A stretch of 64,000 nucleotides of DNA, taken from Pteria penguin (taxonomy: Eukaryota > Mollusca > Bivalvia > Pterioida > Pteriidae). A program made the translations under genes and the position numbers. The stretch spans positions 29,326,841 to 29,390,840 of the forward strand of contig CM068583.1 of NCBI GenBank assembly GCA_035048485.1, given 5' to 3'. This document shows positions 37,996 to 48,110 of this stretch, piece by piece. Below the pieces are notes generated by a model. It was given only the letters and a program-made list of their open reading frames with translations, made no database searches and had not been told where the DNA came from. Position 1 is the stretch's first letter. The number at the start of each line of letters is the position of its first letter.

Positions 37996-39241
37996 CACGA
38001 AGCTTGCATTTTCTATAGCTATACACATTCAGTTGCATTCAAAATTTTCAACATTTACAATTTAATGTAGAGCATATATAACTTTCAATTTTGTGCACGA
38101 GATACGCATTTCGACAACTTATTTCTCGTCAGTGGTGCTCGTGGCCGAATGATTGGAAGAATATATGAATATTTGAAGAGCAGTGTTGAAACCAAAATGA
38201 CAGAAAAGTGAACCAAATAATCAATCTAAGGACAGAACTATTCATGAGGGAGATACTTCTTAGTTGTAGACTGATTTACATAATTTCATGAATGAAAATT
38301 TTAAGTATATATTACATGTCAGTACAAAAGTACTGAAAAATAGACCGTCAGTACAAAAGCAAAGAAAACTAGACTTATGATGCCATCAGGGACTATCAGG
38401 CCACCAGCAGTGACACCGGCCTAGTGGTTATAATTGATATAGAACATATATAACTTTCAATTTTGTGCACCGAAAGAGGACGTCGATCTAGACACTCTTT
38501 CTGAGTGGATTAAGTCGCATAAAGATGCTCTAATACATAGATTACGACGATGTGAACATATTTTTCAACAACAAACTTTGAGTCAAGTCTCAGTGACCCT
38601 GAATATTTCCTAGAACGTAGCCGTCTTCATTTGTCATCTTTCATGCCGATAAAGCATCAAACAACTTCACATTTATCTGCAAGGCATATCACTTCCTTAG
38701 TCTGGACTGGAACGTGGACTTGAAATACAAATAAGTGATTCAGAGCTCGAATTGCATACATTTACTTGATTACAAAATCCACATATTTATTGGCTCATTA
38801 CCCAGGTGTTTAATTAAGACTTTAAGCCATTTTACTATTGTAGTATTGACGCTTTTAAACCAAGGTCTTCAGATGCACTATGTAATTGCAAACTCAGACT
38901 AAGGGTCAATCAGATGTGGGTCCTTAAGTAATCTAAGGAATTTCTGGAACGTTTCAAATATTTTAGTCATATCACAAGCATAAGGTTTTTGACTTCTTGA
39001 CCCTATTTACAACTATCCCTAACAAGGAACTTTAAACATTCTTAATTCCATCATACACATTTTATTTGTTTATAAAAATGGAAACTGTAGATATACATGC
39101 CTCGCTTTATTTCGTAAGGATCTGTATTTTGTAAAAACAAACACCGCTCCGATTCAAAGAACAAGAACACTTAAATGATATCAATAAGATGCTGGAGTTC
39201 TAGTTAACAATACATGCGTGTAGTTTGTAGGAAATGTTTTC

Positions 39242-39391
39242 CAGCAGATAGTTGGCAACCCAACGGATATCAATTGTGCACCACATCTGGCCGACATCTT
39301 TTTCGATGTGCAATTCATCTCTTCCGGACCAAAACAGTTAGAATCTCAATTCAATTTCGCATACAGATACATTGACGACACTCTGTCCATA
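39242..39391 (+). pseudogene. RT core fragment with YIDD catalytic motif (part of copy B)
   Basis: It reads QQIVGNPTDINCAPHLADIF, a short variable stretch, then 'FNFAYRYIDDTLSI' and a TGA stop at 39392-39394. 'NCAPxLADIF' and 'YIDD' are the adjoining palm motifs of a reverse transcriptase, and the two Asp are the metal-binding pair. The usual ~30 residues between the two motifs are partly kept. There is no start codon and only about 50 residues. Confidence 0.8.
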
Positions 39392-40250
39392 TGATCCAAA
39401 CCTTCACCATTACCTCAGCTATGTTTATCCCACTAAACATATCAATAGGTATGGTTAGTTACACATTTCACCTCCCTTTGTGACAAATGCGACGGTTCAA
39501 CTTACATATCATGAATTTTCCCTTCAAGATTAGCAACATTCCCTCCTCATCTGACTATGTAACTTAATTTCATAACTTCTTTGTTATACCAGAGTTTAAA
39601 GGAAAAGATGTAAGTCCCGCTTCTTACTTGGACAGCTAGCGGATAGCGATAAATTTAAGCTGTCAATCAAGTATGAATTCATCACGCTGACCACAAGAGC
39701 GGATGACCGGGGTACTTGTTGTCAACCATGCGAAACCACGCGACATAAACTTATCCAATATGGACGCAAATAACGATCTTCAAAATTTGTGAAGCCACGG
39801 TCTATTTTTTTCTCCGAAAATGTTAATGCGTTGTTTTTATAAGGAGAGGAAATTGATAATAAGTAATTAACGTAATGAAGAGAACAAAGTAAAAATTGCA
39901 ATTAGAAATTAATTATGAAAAAGCGTTATAATATATCTTAATCTCTTCCACATATCAGCATTCTGTTTCTAAAACCCAACTATGAACACTAGCTGTAGCT
40001 TTGAATCTATCACCTGATAAGCTTCAAGCGTTACTGGCATTTATGCACACAATGACTGGGACTGGATAAATACTCCGCCAGCACTTTGACAGAGGACTAG
40101 TGGTCACCGAACCACCTAGCAATGAGCCTCTCATTCCACAACTTGAAGGGGGACACGAATGCCCAGATTGTTTTTGTCACTTTGCGTGATAGATGATCGC
40201 TACCGGCAGATGTGGTGACCAGAATCAGATGTCCCTCCTCACCATCGTAA

Positions 40251-40332
40251 TCATACATTGTTTACACCAAACATGTTCACACCTCCCGATTACCAGGCGT
40301 CTACAGGCATACCCAATACCCCAATTATCAAG
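40251..40332 (+). repeat. 82-bp direct repeat, copy 1
   Basis: 'tcatacattgtttacaccaa' through 'attaccaggcgtctacaggc' to 'ccaattatcaag' is repeated at 40662-40743 with about four mismatches. Both lie inside the rearranged part of RT copy B. Confidence 0.93.
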
Positions 40333-40661
40333 AAGTTTGTGTGGGATGATCCTTGATATTTAGTTAGAAAGACTCGGGAAGTCAGTCTGAAGGCGAAACA
40401 GATTTGTATGGTAGTCTCATTGATATTGGGAGGAAATTATGCCCAACTGTGTAAAGTGCGGGAGAAATATCGGCTAATGCCCTTAAACTCTTTCAAAATA
40501 AAACTTTCCGAATAGAGATCAAAACAGACAAATACATCAAACACACCTCCGTTAAAAAGTAATATAACCAATCAAACAAAAAAAAAAAATAAATAAAACA
40601 CTATACTAGAATCTTCATAATTGGGACTGAATAATGTACTTTCTATTACCAATTCAAACCC

Positions 40662-40743
40662 TCATACATTGTTTACACCAAACATGTTCAATCCTCCCAA
40701 TTACCAGGCGTCTACAGGCATACCCAATACCCCGATTATCAAG
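40662..40743 (+). repeat. 82-bp direct repeat, copy 2
   Basis: Partner of 40251-40332, offset by 411 bp. The flanks differ, so the repeat ends are sharp. Confidence 0.93.
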
Positions 40744-40918
40744 CGCCTCTAGGCAATACCCCGAGCTGGAGACAAGCAGTGACTTCGGCGACTAATTAAA
40801 CCACGCCCCAGTTTAATCACGTGACTTCAACCGTACGGACAAAAAAAGTTTAATCCTCTAATGAGTGCTTTGTTCTGAGGGCCAGACGACTAACCAAAAG
40901 AATACTACTGAATCACAA

Positions 40919-41092
40919 ATGGAAAACTTTAAGTTCTATGGTCGATACAAAGATGTTCTTGGACAGTATGAAGTTCCCCTCCCTAAAATGCTATTTGATA
41001 TTCTAAAACACGGCCATACACTTGGCCGTCCTGTTGCTGATCTGACAAATTACCTGTATGATCTTTCCACCGAAAGTGAGAGGTTTATATGA
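40919..41092 (+). pseudogene. C-terminal fragment of the RT protein (part of copy B)
   Basis: From the ATG at 40919 the frame gives MENFKFYGRYKDVLGQYEVP then 'LPKMLFDILKHGH' and 44 residues in all upstream of a tail ending SERFI. 'FYGRYxDLxxQYEVPLxxML' is the end of the RT protein that I remember from this family, and it follows naturally after the fragment at 45454-45781, which ends 'RRIYGR'. TGA stop at 41090-41092. Confidence 0.65.
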
Positions 41093-43679
41093 AATATTTT
41101 TAGCGGTTGTAGCATGCTTACAGAAAAAAGCACATTCATTCCAGACACCAGGTGTCATTCCATTTGGAATTCGCAGTTGCTTTCCCTGTCACCAAATTTG
41201 CATTGTTTAACTCAAGTTTAAATACTGTACATCGAATTGTAACTCTTGAATTTATACTTGTCATAGTAGAAAAGGGTTGTTATTTTCCTGGAATGTAGAA
41301 ATGTCCATTTGAAGTACCTAAGATGTTAGTATTCGATAATTCATTCTCTTTTATCCTTTCTATGAAATTAGAAAATAAACATCAACAGTTATTTATGTCA
41401 GCAATACACTAAAATGTATGCTCTGCAGCCACATGTCTCAAATTTTGCGTGTACGACCCCGTTTTTCACACCATGTGAAAGCGAGATATCAATAGCATAC
41501 AACCTCTATATTATAAATGAATATCTTTGACATAAATGATTTTGCAGTGGAGAGGTGGGATTCGATTGATTTCCTTATACAAAATGTCCCATAATTTGCG
41601 TCTTTTCTTATTCCTTTTTCATATTTCAATAAATGGTAATTTTCCAGAAAAAAAAACACGCTTGTATTCAATAAATAGAACATTGAAACATTTCGTATGG
41701 TACCATAATCTTGAAACTGAGAACACCTTCTATCTTAATTATTAAATGCAAGCCTTGAACTCAGTGTAAACTGAAGATAATATTTAAAAAATTAAATTGA
41801 ATATTATGAAACATACTAGAATATTTTAACTTAAGATATTATTATGGCTATTTATCTATTAAATGTCTCTCCCACGCCTAGCATTACTTGACGTCACTTT
41901 CTGTATTGTATACTTGTATTATATGTTGTATGCATAAACCTATAAGCTTGTGCTTTTGGATGTAAACTATCAATCAATATTTACTCTTATCTATTGCATC
42001 TTTGTAAATAGTTTTTTTTTTTCATTATTGCCTTGTTGTTGCCATGCTCAATCTTTGTGAAATAATGATGGAGAGGAAATGTTTTCGTGTGACAGAACAC
42101 ACAACAACGGTCTATAAAATAGATAAGTAGATATCGAAATACAGCATCATTTTGACATTATGTCCAATATAAGATTTATTTACTGGTAATAAGACGGAAG
42201 AGGAATCAACGGCATCTTCATGCCAACCTTAAGCTTGTAGCAGGATGCATCATCCGCTTTCTCTTTCAGTCCAACAGTTTGATCAGTTTTATCATTCCTC
42301 TTTGAAAAATTTAAGCTGCTTATATTGTAGAATAAGATGACCTGTTATTGATTTTCTTCTGCAGACTCTCCTGAAAGTTCCGTCTGCTATGATCTTGTAA
42401 AGATTTTACTGAACTCAAGAACGTGTTTGCAATCTCGAGTAGCATTTCAGTCATGATGTTCTTTTCAAATTATTTTCTTACAACATTAATCGTGATTTGA
42501 AGATTTATATAAAGCTTCAAGAAGTTCATTTTCGGCACTGAATCAGTCAGAGAAATTGCTGAATTGCAATGAGTGTTAAGCCGATGAAGTCTAGCGTTCA
42601 TTTCATACGTATGCAATAAATATAGAATAAGGAATCCTATATAGATAGAAAAAATGAATACTGGTCACGACGAAAAACAGTTACTCTGCCTTCGTATTAG
42701 CTTCCGATAAATGCGTTTCGGCCCGAATGTCAATAAAATATAGCAGTGCTGACCAGCATTAAGCGAAGCCAATTTCACCAACTATTGCAAGCATATCTAA
42801 TGATATTGTAAAGGGGAGTCGTAATTGGTAGGCAACGATGGAAAGCATAATGCCACTGTATTTCGTAGCAATTAATACCCCCTTAATTGGAGTGAAGCAA
42901 GGATACGACACAGTGGACTGTTTATCTTCTGATACCATTAATGATACACAATAAAAGGACACCTTCTTTCCTCGTTTTTATAGTTTAATATTGCTGTCAA
43001 AGAAAACGATTCAGATCTTCGCGTTTTCGAATAACCAGTACTTATTAATCGCATAATATGTATAAAACCTGACAACTTCATAGCTTCATGTTTTATAATT
43101 CCCAATCAGTGCATGTACCTGCAGATTTACATGCATATGAGCAATGATGCATTTTATTACTGGTCATTAAAAAGGTAATTAAGCTCCTCTTAGCATCAGA
43201 TGAATGAGAATAATTAATAGACGAAGATATCTATCTCTGCTTCCAAGCCAAGAATATAAGGAATTCTAATTTCTAAAGTGTGCTGGTATTCTCCGAAATC
43301 TTCTTTTTTATATTTATTTCTTTATTATTTTTTTTTGTATAATAAAACGACAAATATGCACACATACATAATAAGATGTATATTAGGGGATACTGAATTG
43401 GTCTTATCCATCAACTGTTGATGTATGTGTTCAAGACAAATCGAAATACAAACTGAAAGAAAATTGTAAACACATGCAACACAACTTTACAACGGCATTT
43501 TAAAATTAGGACATATAATAGACAATACACAACAATGTAGCCGTATAGCTAATGTGTTTACGCGTTATACCTTTAATCAATGCATAAAATGCTGTAGAGA
43601 GACAAAAATTCCTTCTTCTACAAAATACCTAATAAGTTCTTTATTACGATAATTTTTCGATAATTTCATTGGCGGGTTC
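41093..43679. other. Intergenic, nothing recognised
   Basis: 2.6 kb AT-rich DNA with only short chance frames. Confidence 0.5.
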
Positions 43680-44350
43680 TAAAATTATTAAACGCCTTCG
43701 ACATCAACAGTATGACATTGAGATCATCACGAAGACCATAGGTCTTGTATTATGTCCCTCTACAACCCAATGCAGACTTTTACTTGAGCGTTGTACGGTA
43801 CGCTGACTAACACGGCGGTGGGGACTCTATGACGGACCTAGCCCAAAACTTTTCAGAGGAGACAAGGTCCTATGCCTCGTCCCGTCTGACTGTTGGTCGG
43901 GACTCCTGTTGATCAAGGATCTGAGCTCGCTTACAGAGCGGCAGAGCACGGTGTACTTATGTCACCTTACATAATTTTGATAGTAATATATTATTCTATT
44001 AACGTCTCGTGTGTAATAAATTTTCATGACTTCTCTTCTTGAGTAACCTCTTGATCCTTGTTCACTATATGGAGGATTATTTATAAATTTTTAAATTTGT
44101 GTCTTTTGATTATGCCGCTTGTATGGGAAGTGGGAATGTGAGTGCCCGTAAACTGATTAACCACACCAACTGAGTGACGTTTGTTACTTTAAGTGCCCGT
44201 CCTAAGTCGGTATCGCAACCGCAGCAAAATCGAATATATTTATAATGTCGTTTTTCCGTATACATTCTACTATTATCATGTTTTTGTGCATGTCCTTGGT
44301 GATTTGTGTCATACAGCTTTGTCAGATGTTTTCTGTTTTCTCTTTCATAT
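43680..44350 (+). mobile_element. Family E retroelement 3'-end copy, + strand
   Basis: Aligns with 24897-25570: 'attattaaacgccttcgaca', 'gacattgagatcatcac', 'cagacttttacttgagcgttg', 'ggcggtggggactctatgacgg', 'gtctgactgttggtcgggactcct', 'gtaaactgattaaccacacc', 'cgtcctaagtcggtatcg'. A small insertion near 43799 (a repeated 'cggtacgctgac') shifts the frame compared with the other copy. Confidence 0.75.
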
Positions 44351-45004
44351 ATATATATAAATAAAAACGCGAAAGGTATTTTGGTTGTCTTTTTATGGTA
44401 ATCATGACGTTGAAAAAATACGCAGTGAGACTTATTGCCTTGTATGAGTGAGAAAGTAGAAATACAGATGACATATAATGGTCATGCTATATGATCATGA
44501 TCGGTAAAATTAGCGAAACACGACTTCGCTGAAGTTTTATTTCATAACAAATTGTTGCAACCAATACACTAGAAGACACCAAAATATGATTTTCCATGCT
44601 AGTGAACAAACCAAGACAAAAGCATACAGATAACGAGATAATTCAAGTAGATCATGCAATCCGAAAAATAACTGGTGTATCCTAAATTCCTTTAATTTCT
44701 TCCATCAGATGTATCAGCTTTTTCTCAATGAAATTCTAAATGGAGCTTTATCAAGAAATGACGTCAAAAAGCTGGTATGAAAAATATATCCTGAAGAACA
44801 TGAAAAAAAAGTTATTACACTTTAATGATACACCAGATACCCACATTAAAATTTATAATTAAGTATATTCATCTATTTACAAAGTCCATTTATATGTGAT
44901 AGTAAAAACGCAGTTAAATTTTGATAATGATCATCATGCTTAAGTCAAAGGATGCTTTGTCAATTCAACACCTTTTCCAACCCGGAATACAGAGTAATGT
45001 TTTA
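44351..45004. other. Intergenic, nothing recognised
   Basis: A short (TA) run at 44350-44360 and AT-rich DNA. Confidence 0.45.
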
Positions 45005-45405
45005 TGGTGCACTAAATTAATATGTATACATGTTCTATATTTATTATAACCACTAGGCCGGTGTCACTGCTGGTAGACTGATAGGTCCCGAGGGCATCAT
45101 ACGTCTAGTTTTCAGTGCTTTTGTACTGACATGAAATATATACTTCACATTTTCAGTCATCATATTAAGCAAATGACTTTAAAACTAAGGAGTATCTCCC
45201 TCATGCATAGCTCTGTCCTTAGATAGATTTTTTAATTCACATTTCGGTCATGTTGGTTTCAACACTGCTCTTCAAATATTTATATATTTTGAGAATTCCA
45301 ATCATTTGGCCACGAGCATCACTGAAGAGACATACGTTGTCGAAATGCGCATATGGTGCAATAAATTAATAGGTATATATGTTCTATATTTATTACAATA
45401 ACCTG
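45005..45405 (-). mobile_element. RT-family terminal unit bounded by direct repeats, - strand
   Basis: The ends repeat 'ggtgca.taaattaata.gtata.atgttctatatttatta' at 45006-45050 and 45355-45400 (offset 349 bp). The interior on the - strand gives 'gcgcatttcgacaacgtatgtctcttcagtgatgctcgtggcc', 'tttgaagagcagtgttgaaacc' and 'ctatctaaggacagagctatgcatgaggg', matching 38085-38440 in the opposite orientation. Confidence 0.8.
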
Positions 45406-45453
45406 TTTGGGCAAATAAATGCTCATAAAGACTTTTAGATAAAAGATAATAGA

Positions 45454-45781
45454 CTCCAGATAAAAGATACAACTGAGAGCGCATCTTCTGCTTCATACCT
45501 CGAAACACTCCTATCAATTACTGACGATGGTTCATTAGTAACCTCACTCTATGACAAACGTGACGATTTCAATTTCATTATTACCAACTTCCCTTTTCTG
45601 AGTAGCAACATACCATCCTCTCCTGCATATGGCGTCGTCATTTCACAACTTGTACGCTATGCCAAAACATGCTCTAAATACGAAAATTTCGTCATTAGAG
45701 CGAGGCTACTTGCCACGAAACTACTCTCACGAGGATATATCGAAGAACGTTTGAAATTGTCCCTGAGGAGGATTTATGGTC
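45454..45781 (+). pseudogene. Uninterrupted reverse-transcriptase fragment (RT family copy C)
   Basis: Frame starting at CTC 45454 is open for about 109 codons without an ATG start. It reads 'LQIKDTTESASSASYLETLL', then 'LYDKRDDFNFIITNFPFLSS', 'NIPSSPAYGVVISQLVRYAK', and ends 'LLSRGYIEERLKLSLRRIYG'. These follow the YIDD motif in the RT family remembered from bivalves ('ELEIKDTT...YDKRDDFNF...SPAYGV'). It is the best preserved coding piece of the family in the window. The terminal unit just upstream is in the opposite orientation, so this locus is rearranged. Confidence 0.85.
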
Positions 45782-46054
45782 GAAAAAGGAAACTAGTATA
45801 ATTTCAGATTCCTCTTTCCAGAATGTTAACCGATATTTTGCTACCTGACTATACAAACTAACCATCTTAACTTTTTTACTATACTTGATTTGACATAATA
45901 CGTATATATGCAGGCATTTGTTCACCTGCATTTTCGATGTCGGAATTTCAGTTAAACAACATGTCTTGAATATGAAAATTTGACTTCGTATTTTCGTTTC
46001 CCTAATGTGTTCATACGTGTAATAATAACTTCCTAGACTTGAAAAGTTGTTGCA

Positions 46055-46155
46055 GGACTTTGGCGACAGTTGTTGGATGCAACCAGGGGACGCTTACTCC
46101 TCCCGGACACCCGATCTCACCTCGAGTTTATTGGGGATCGCATTTGTCTGAATAT
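46055..46155 (+). repeat. Family R repeat copy, + strand
   Basis: 'acagttgttggatgcaaccaggggacgcttactcctcccggacacccgatctcacctcgag', the cleanest copy of the family R core. Confidence 0.75.
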
Positions 46156-47869
46156 TACACTATACATGATATTGTCCTTTTATTCCATGGTCTATAAGAT
46201 ATGGTTTACCCTTCGATACTTCTTAGTTTTTTACTTTATGGTGAGAATTATCATCACTGCTACAGCATTTGATCCTCCATTAAACAATACTGTACAGTGA
46301 TGTAAATGTGATTCCCCAATATCGACAATAGAGAGACGGTAAACTTTTCTATTATGTTAGCAAGTAAACAAATTAACAAAATATCTCAACTTTCTGTCAG
46401 CTGTACCGTTGTATATAGATTGTGATGATATAGGTTGTTGTCGTAGGATACACCGTAATATTCCGCCGTTCATTTTTGCTGTCATAATAATCTTAAATCA
46501 AAACGATCCCTCTTTTCTTCCGTTCCTGATATAAGTAACCTTCATGTGATCGACCAATGCATATACTATTGAGATACTGTTGAGATACTAAAAATACCAT
46601 GCTGATGAATATTAACACTTTTATGTGGTTGTGACATTCCCATGCAGCACTATTTTATTTTTAAATCAGGCATGCCATGTTTCAATATTCAGATACTGCT
46701 CGAATGGTTTGGCATTCAGTGGGGGTATGATTAGCCAAAACTGAAGACATCTTTTCAATCCAACATTTTCTCCCATCTCTTACCTTCAGGAGTTGATCAT
46801 CATTAACATTGGTACCTTGCTGTGAGTAATCATATGCCAAGTATTCGACTAACACCAGCCAGACTATTAAACCGCTTGGGCTAATGTCACAATGTCAAGC
46901 AGTTTGGCCCATTGTAACTCTTTCGGTCTACATGTCGCTTAATAATGGCAGTGCTCGTCAGAGAACAATCGGAGTTCTAAAAGAATTGAAAATATTATGA
47001 AAATGTATATAATACACATATTGACTGTGTAACCCAGAAAACAAACAAGTGTTGTACACATCTCTTCACAGTCATCATTCCCATTTATGAACTCGTCACA
47101 TTTAGCCGTACATTTTTCATAGTACACACATCATAGCTTGTGATAAAGTCATGTTCATTGTCAGAACTTGACCAAACTTGTAGAGAGGTATTGAACTGTT
47201 GTTGAGAAAGAAGACACAGAAAAAAAAAACACAGATCGAAAACATGTCAAAATTTGTTTAAAGAGAAGATTATGGTACTGCTCAGTTACTAATCTGGAAG
47301 AGAACTCCAGCTGTGTTGAAGAGAGCTCAGAAGTCACATGAATATCCATATCATCAGCAATTGCAGACAACTTGTGAAGTTGTCTGCGAGTTATACAATC
47401 CGCCAGGTATTGAAGTGGCTCGAATGTTCAACTCACAGCTGTCTGAGAAGTCTTTACGGTGACATATTGTGTAGCATGTCACATGTTTTAAAAAAAAGTT
47501 GTTCAAGCCAAATTGACACCTTAGAACAATTTTTGTTTTGTGCAATATGAAGCTATTTGTGAGCAATCTCGTTCAATGAATACACAAAGATAGTTTGTTT
47601 AATTAATGTACATGGACAATACACAACATTTAGATACTGTATATATACTTATATTATTACAACAACTTAATTCTATCACAAAACATTAAAATGACCGGCT
47701 TATGATAATATATTAGCTTAGACATGAATTAGAGCGATAAGTGACTGACGTAATACGTATATATTTTATTAACTTATTCACGAATGCACTCCGGTCAAAA
47801 TAAATAAGGACGTATACATGCAGTTTGCCTCAGAGTAAGCTACATTTGTATTGATTAACTTTAATGCTA
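46156..47869. other. Intergenic, one short hairpin
   Basis: 47363-47387 (gcagacaactt-gtg-aagttgtctgc) is a perfect 11-bp inverted repeat with a 3-base loop. Nothing else recognised. Confidence 0.5.
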
Positions 47870-47871
47870 TA

Positions 47872-48110
47872 CGACAGAGCCATCGTGGCTCAGTACGTAG
47901 CATGCTTGACTAATGGTCGAGAAGTCCTGATTCAAGTCCCATCTACGACTTCTCGGTGTTCTTTCTTCAGAATTACACTGTGCCGTATGGCGATATACGT
48001 TGGTATGAACAAGATACCTCACTGCTTCCAGTTGGTCCGTGGCGGAGGTATCTATTTCTGTGCAATGCATTATGCAAATGTTGTCACCTGACGTCAAACA
48101 AACTTTTCGA
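47872..48110 (+). mobile_element. tRNA-derived SINE, + strand, diverged
   Basis: Head 'catcgtggctcagtacgtagcatgcttgactaatggtcgagaagtcctgattcaagtccc' (A- and B-box-like), then 'ctgtgccgtatgg', 'gatacctcactgcttccagttggtccg', 'gcattatgcaaatg', 'tcacctgacgtcaaac'. The order follows the SINE at 58.43 kb. Head-proximal and 3' parts are both present. Confidence 0.7.

Larger units (their letters stand above)
38070..41092 (+). mobile_element. Degraded RT retroelement (provisionally Penelope-like), copy B, with terminal repeats
   Basis: In order on +: a 372-bp terminal unit bounded by direct repeats (38070-38098 and 38442-38470); an N-terminal coding remnant at about 38485-38610 with LDTLSEWIKS and 'RRCEHIFQQQTLSQVSVTL'; an RT remnant at 39242-39391; a broken piece at about 39510-39560 (NFPFKISNIPSS); and the RT C-terminal frame at 40919-41092 ('FYGRYKDVLGQYEVPLPKML'). 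Stops, deletions and a region of unrelated or rearranged sequence at about 39.6-40.86 kb show it is dead. The class is inferred from motif order and remembered relatives, not from a search. Confidence 0.75.
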
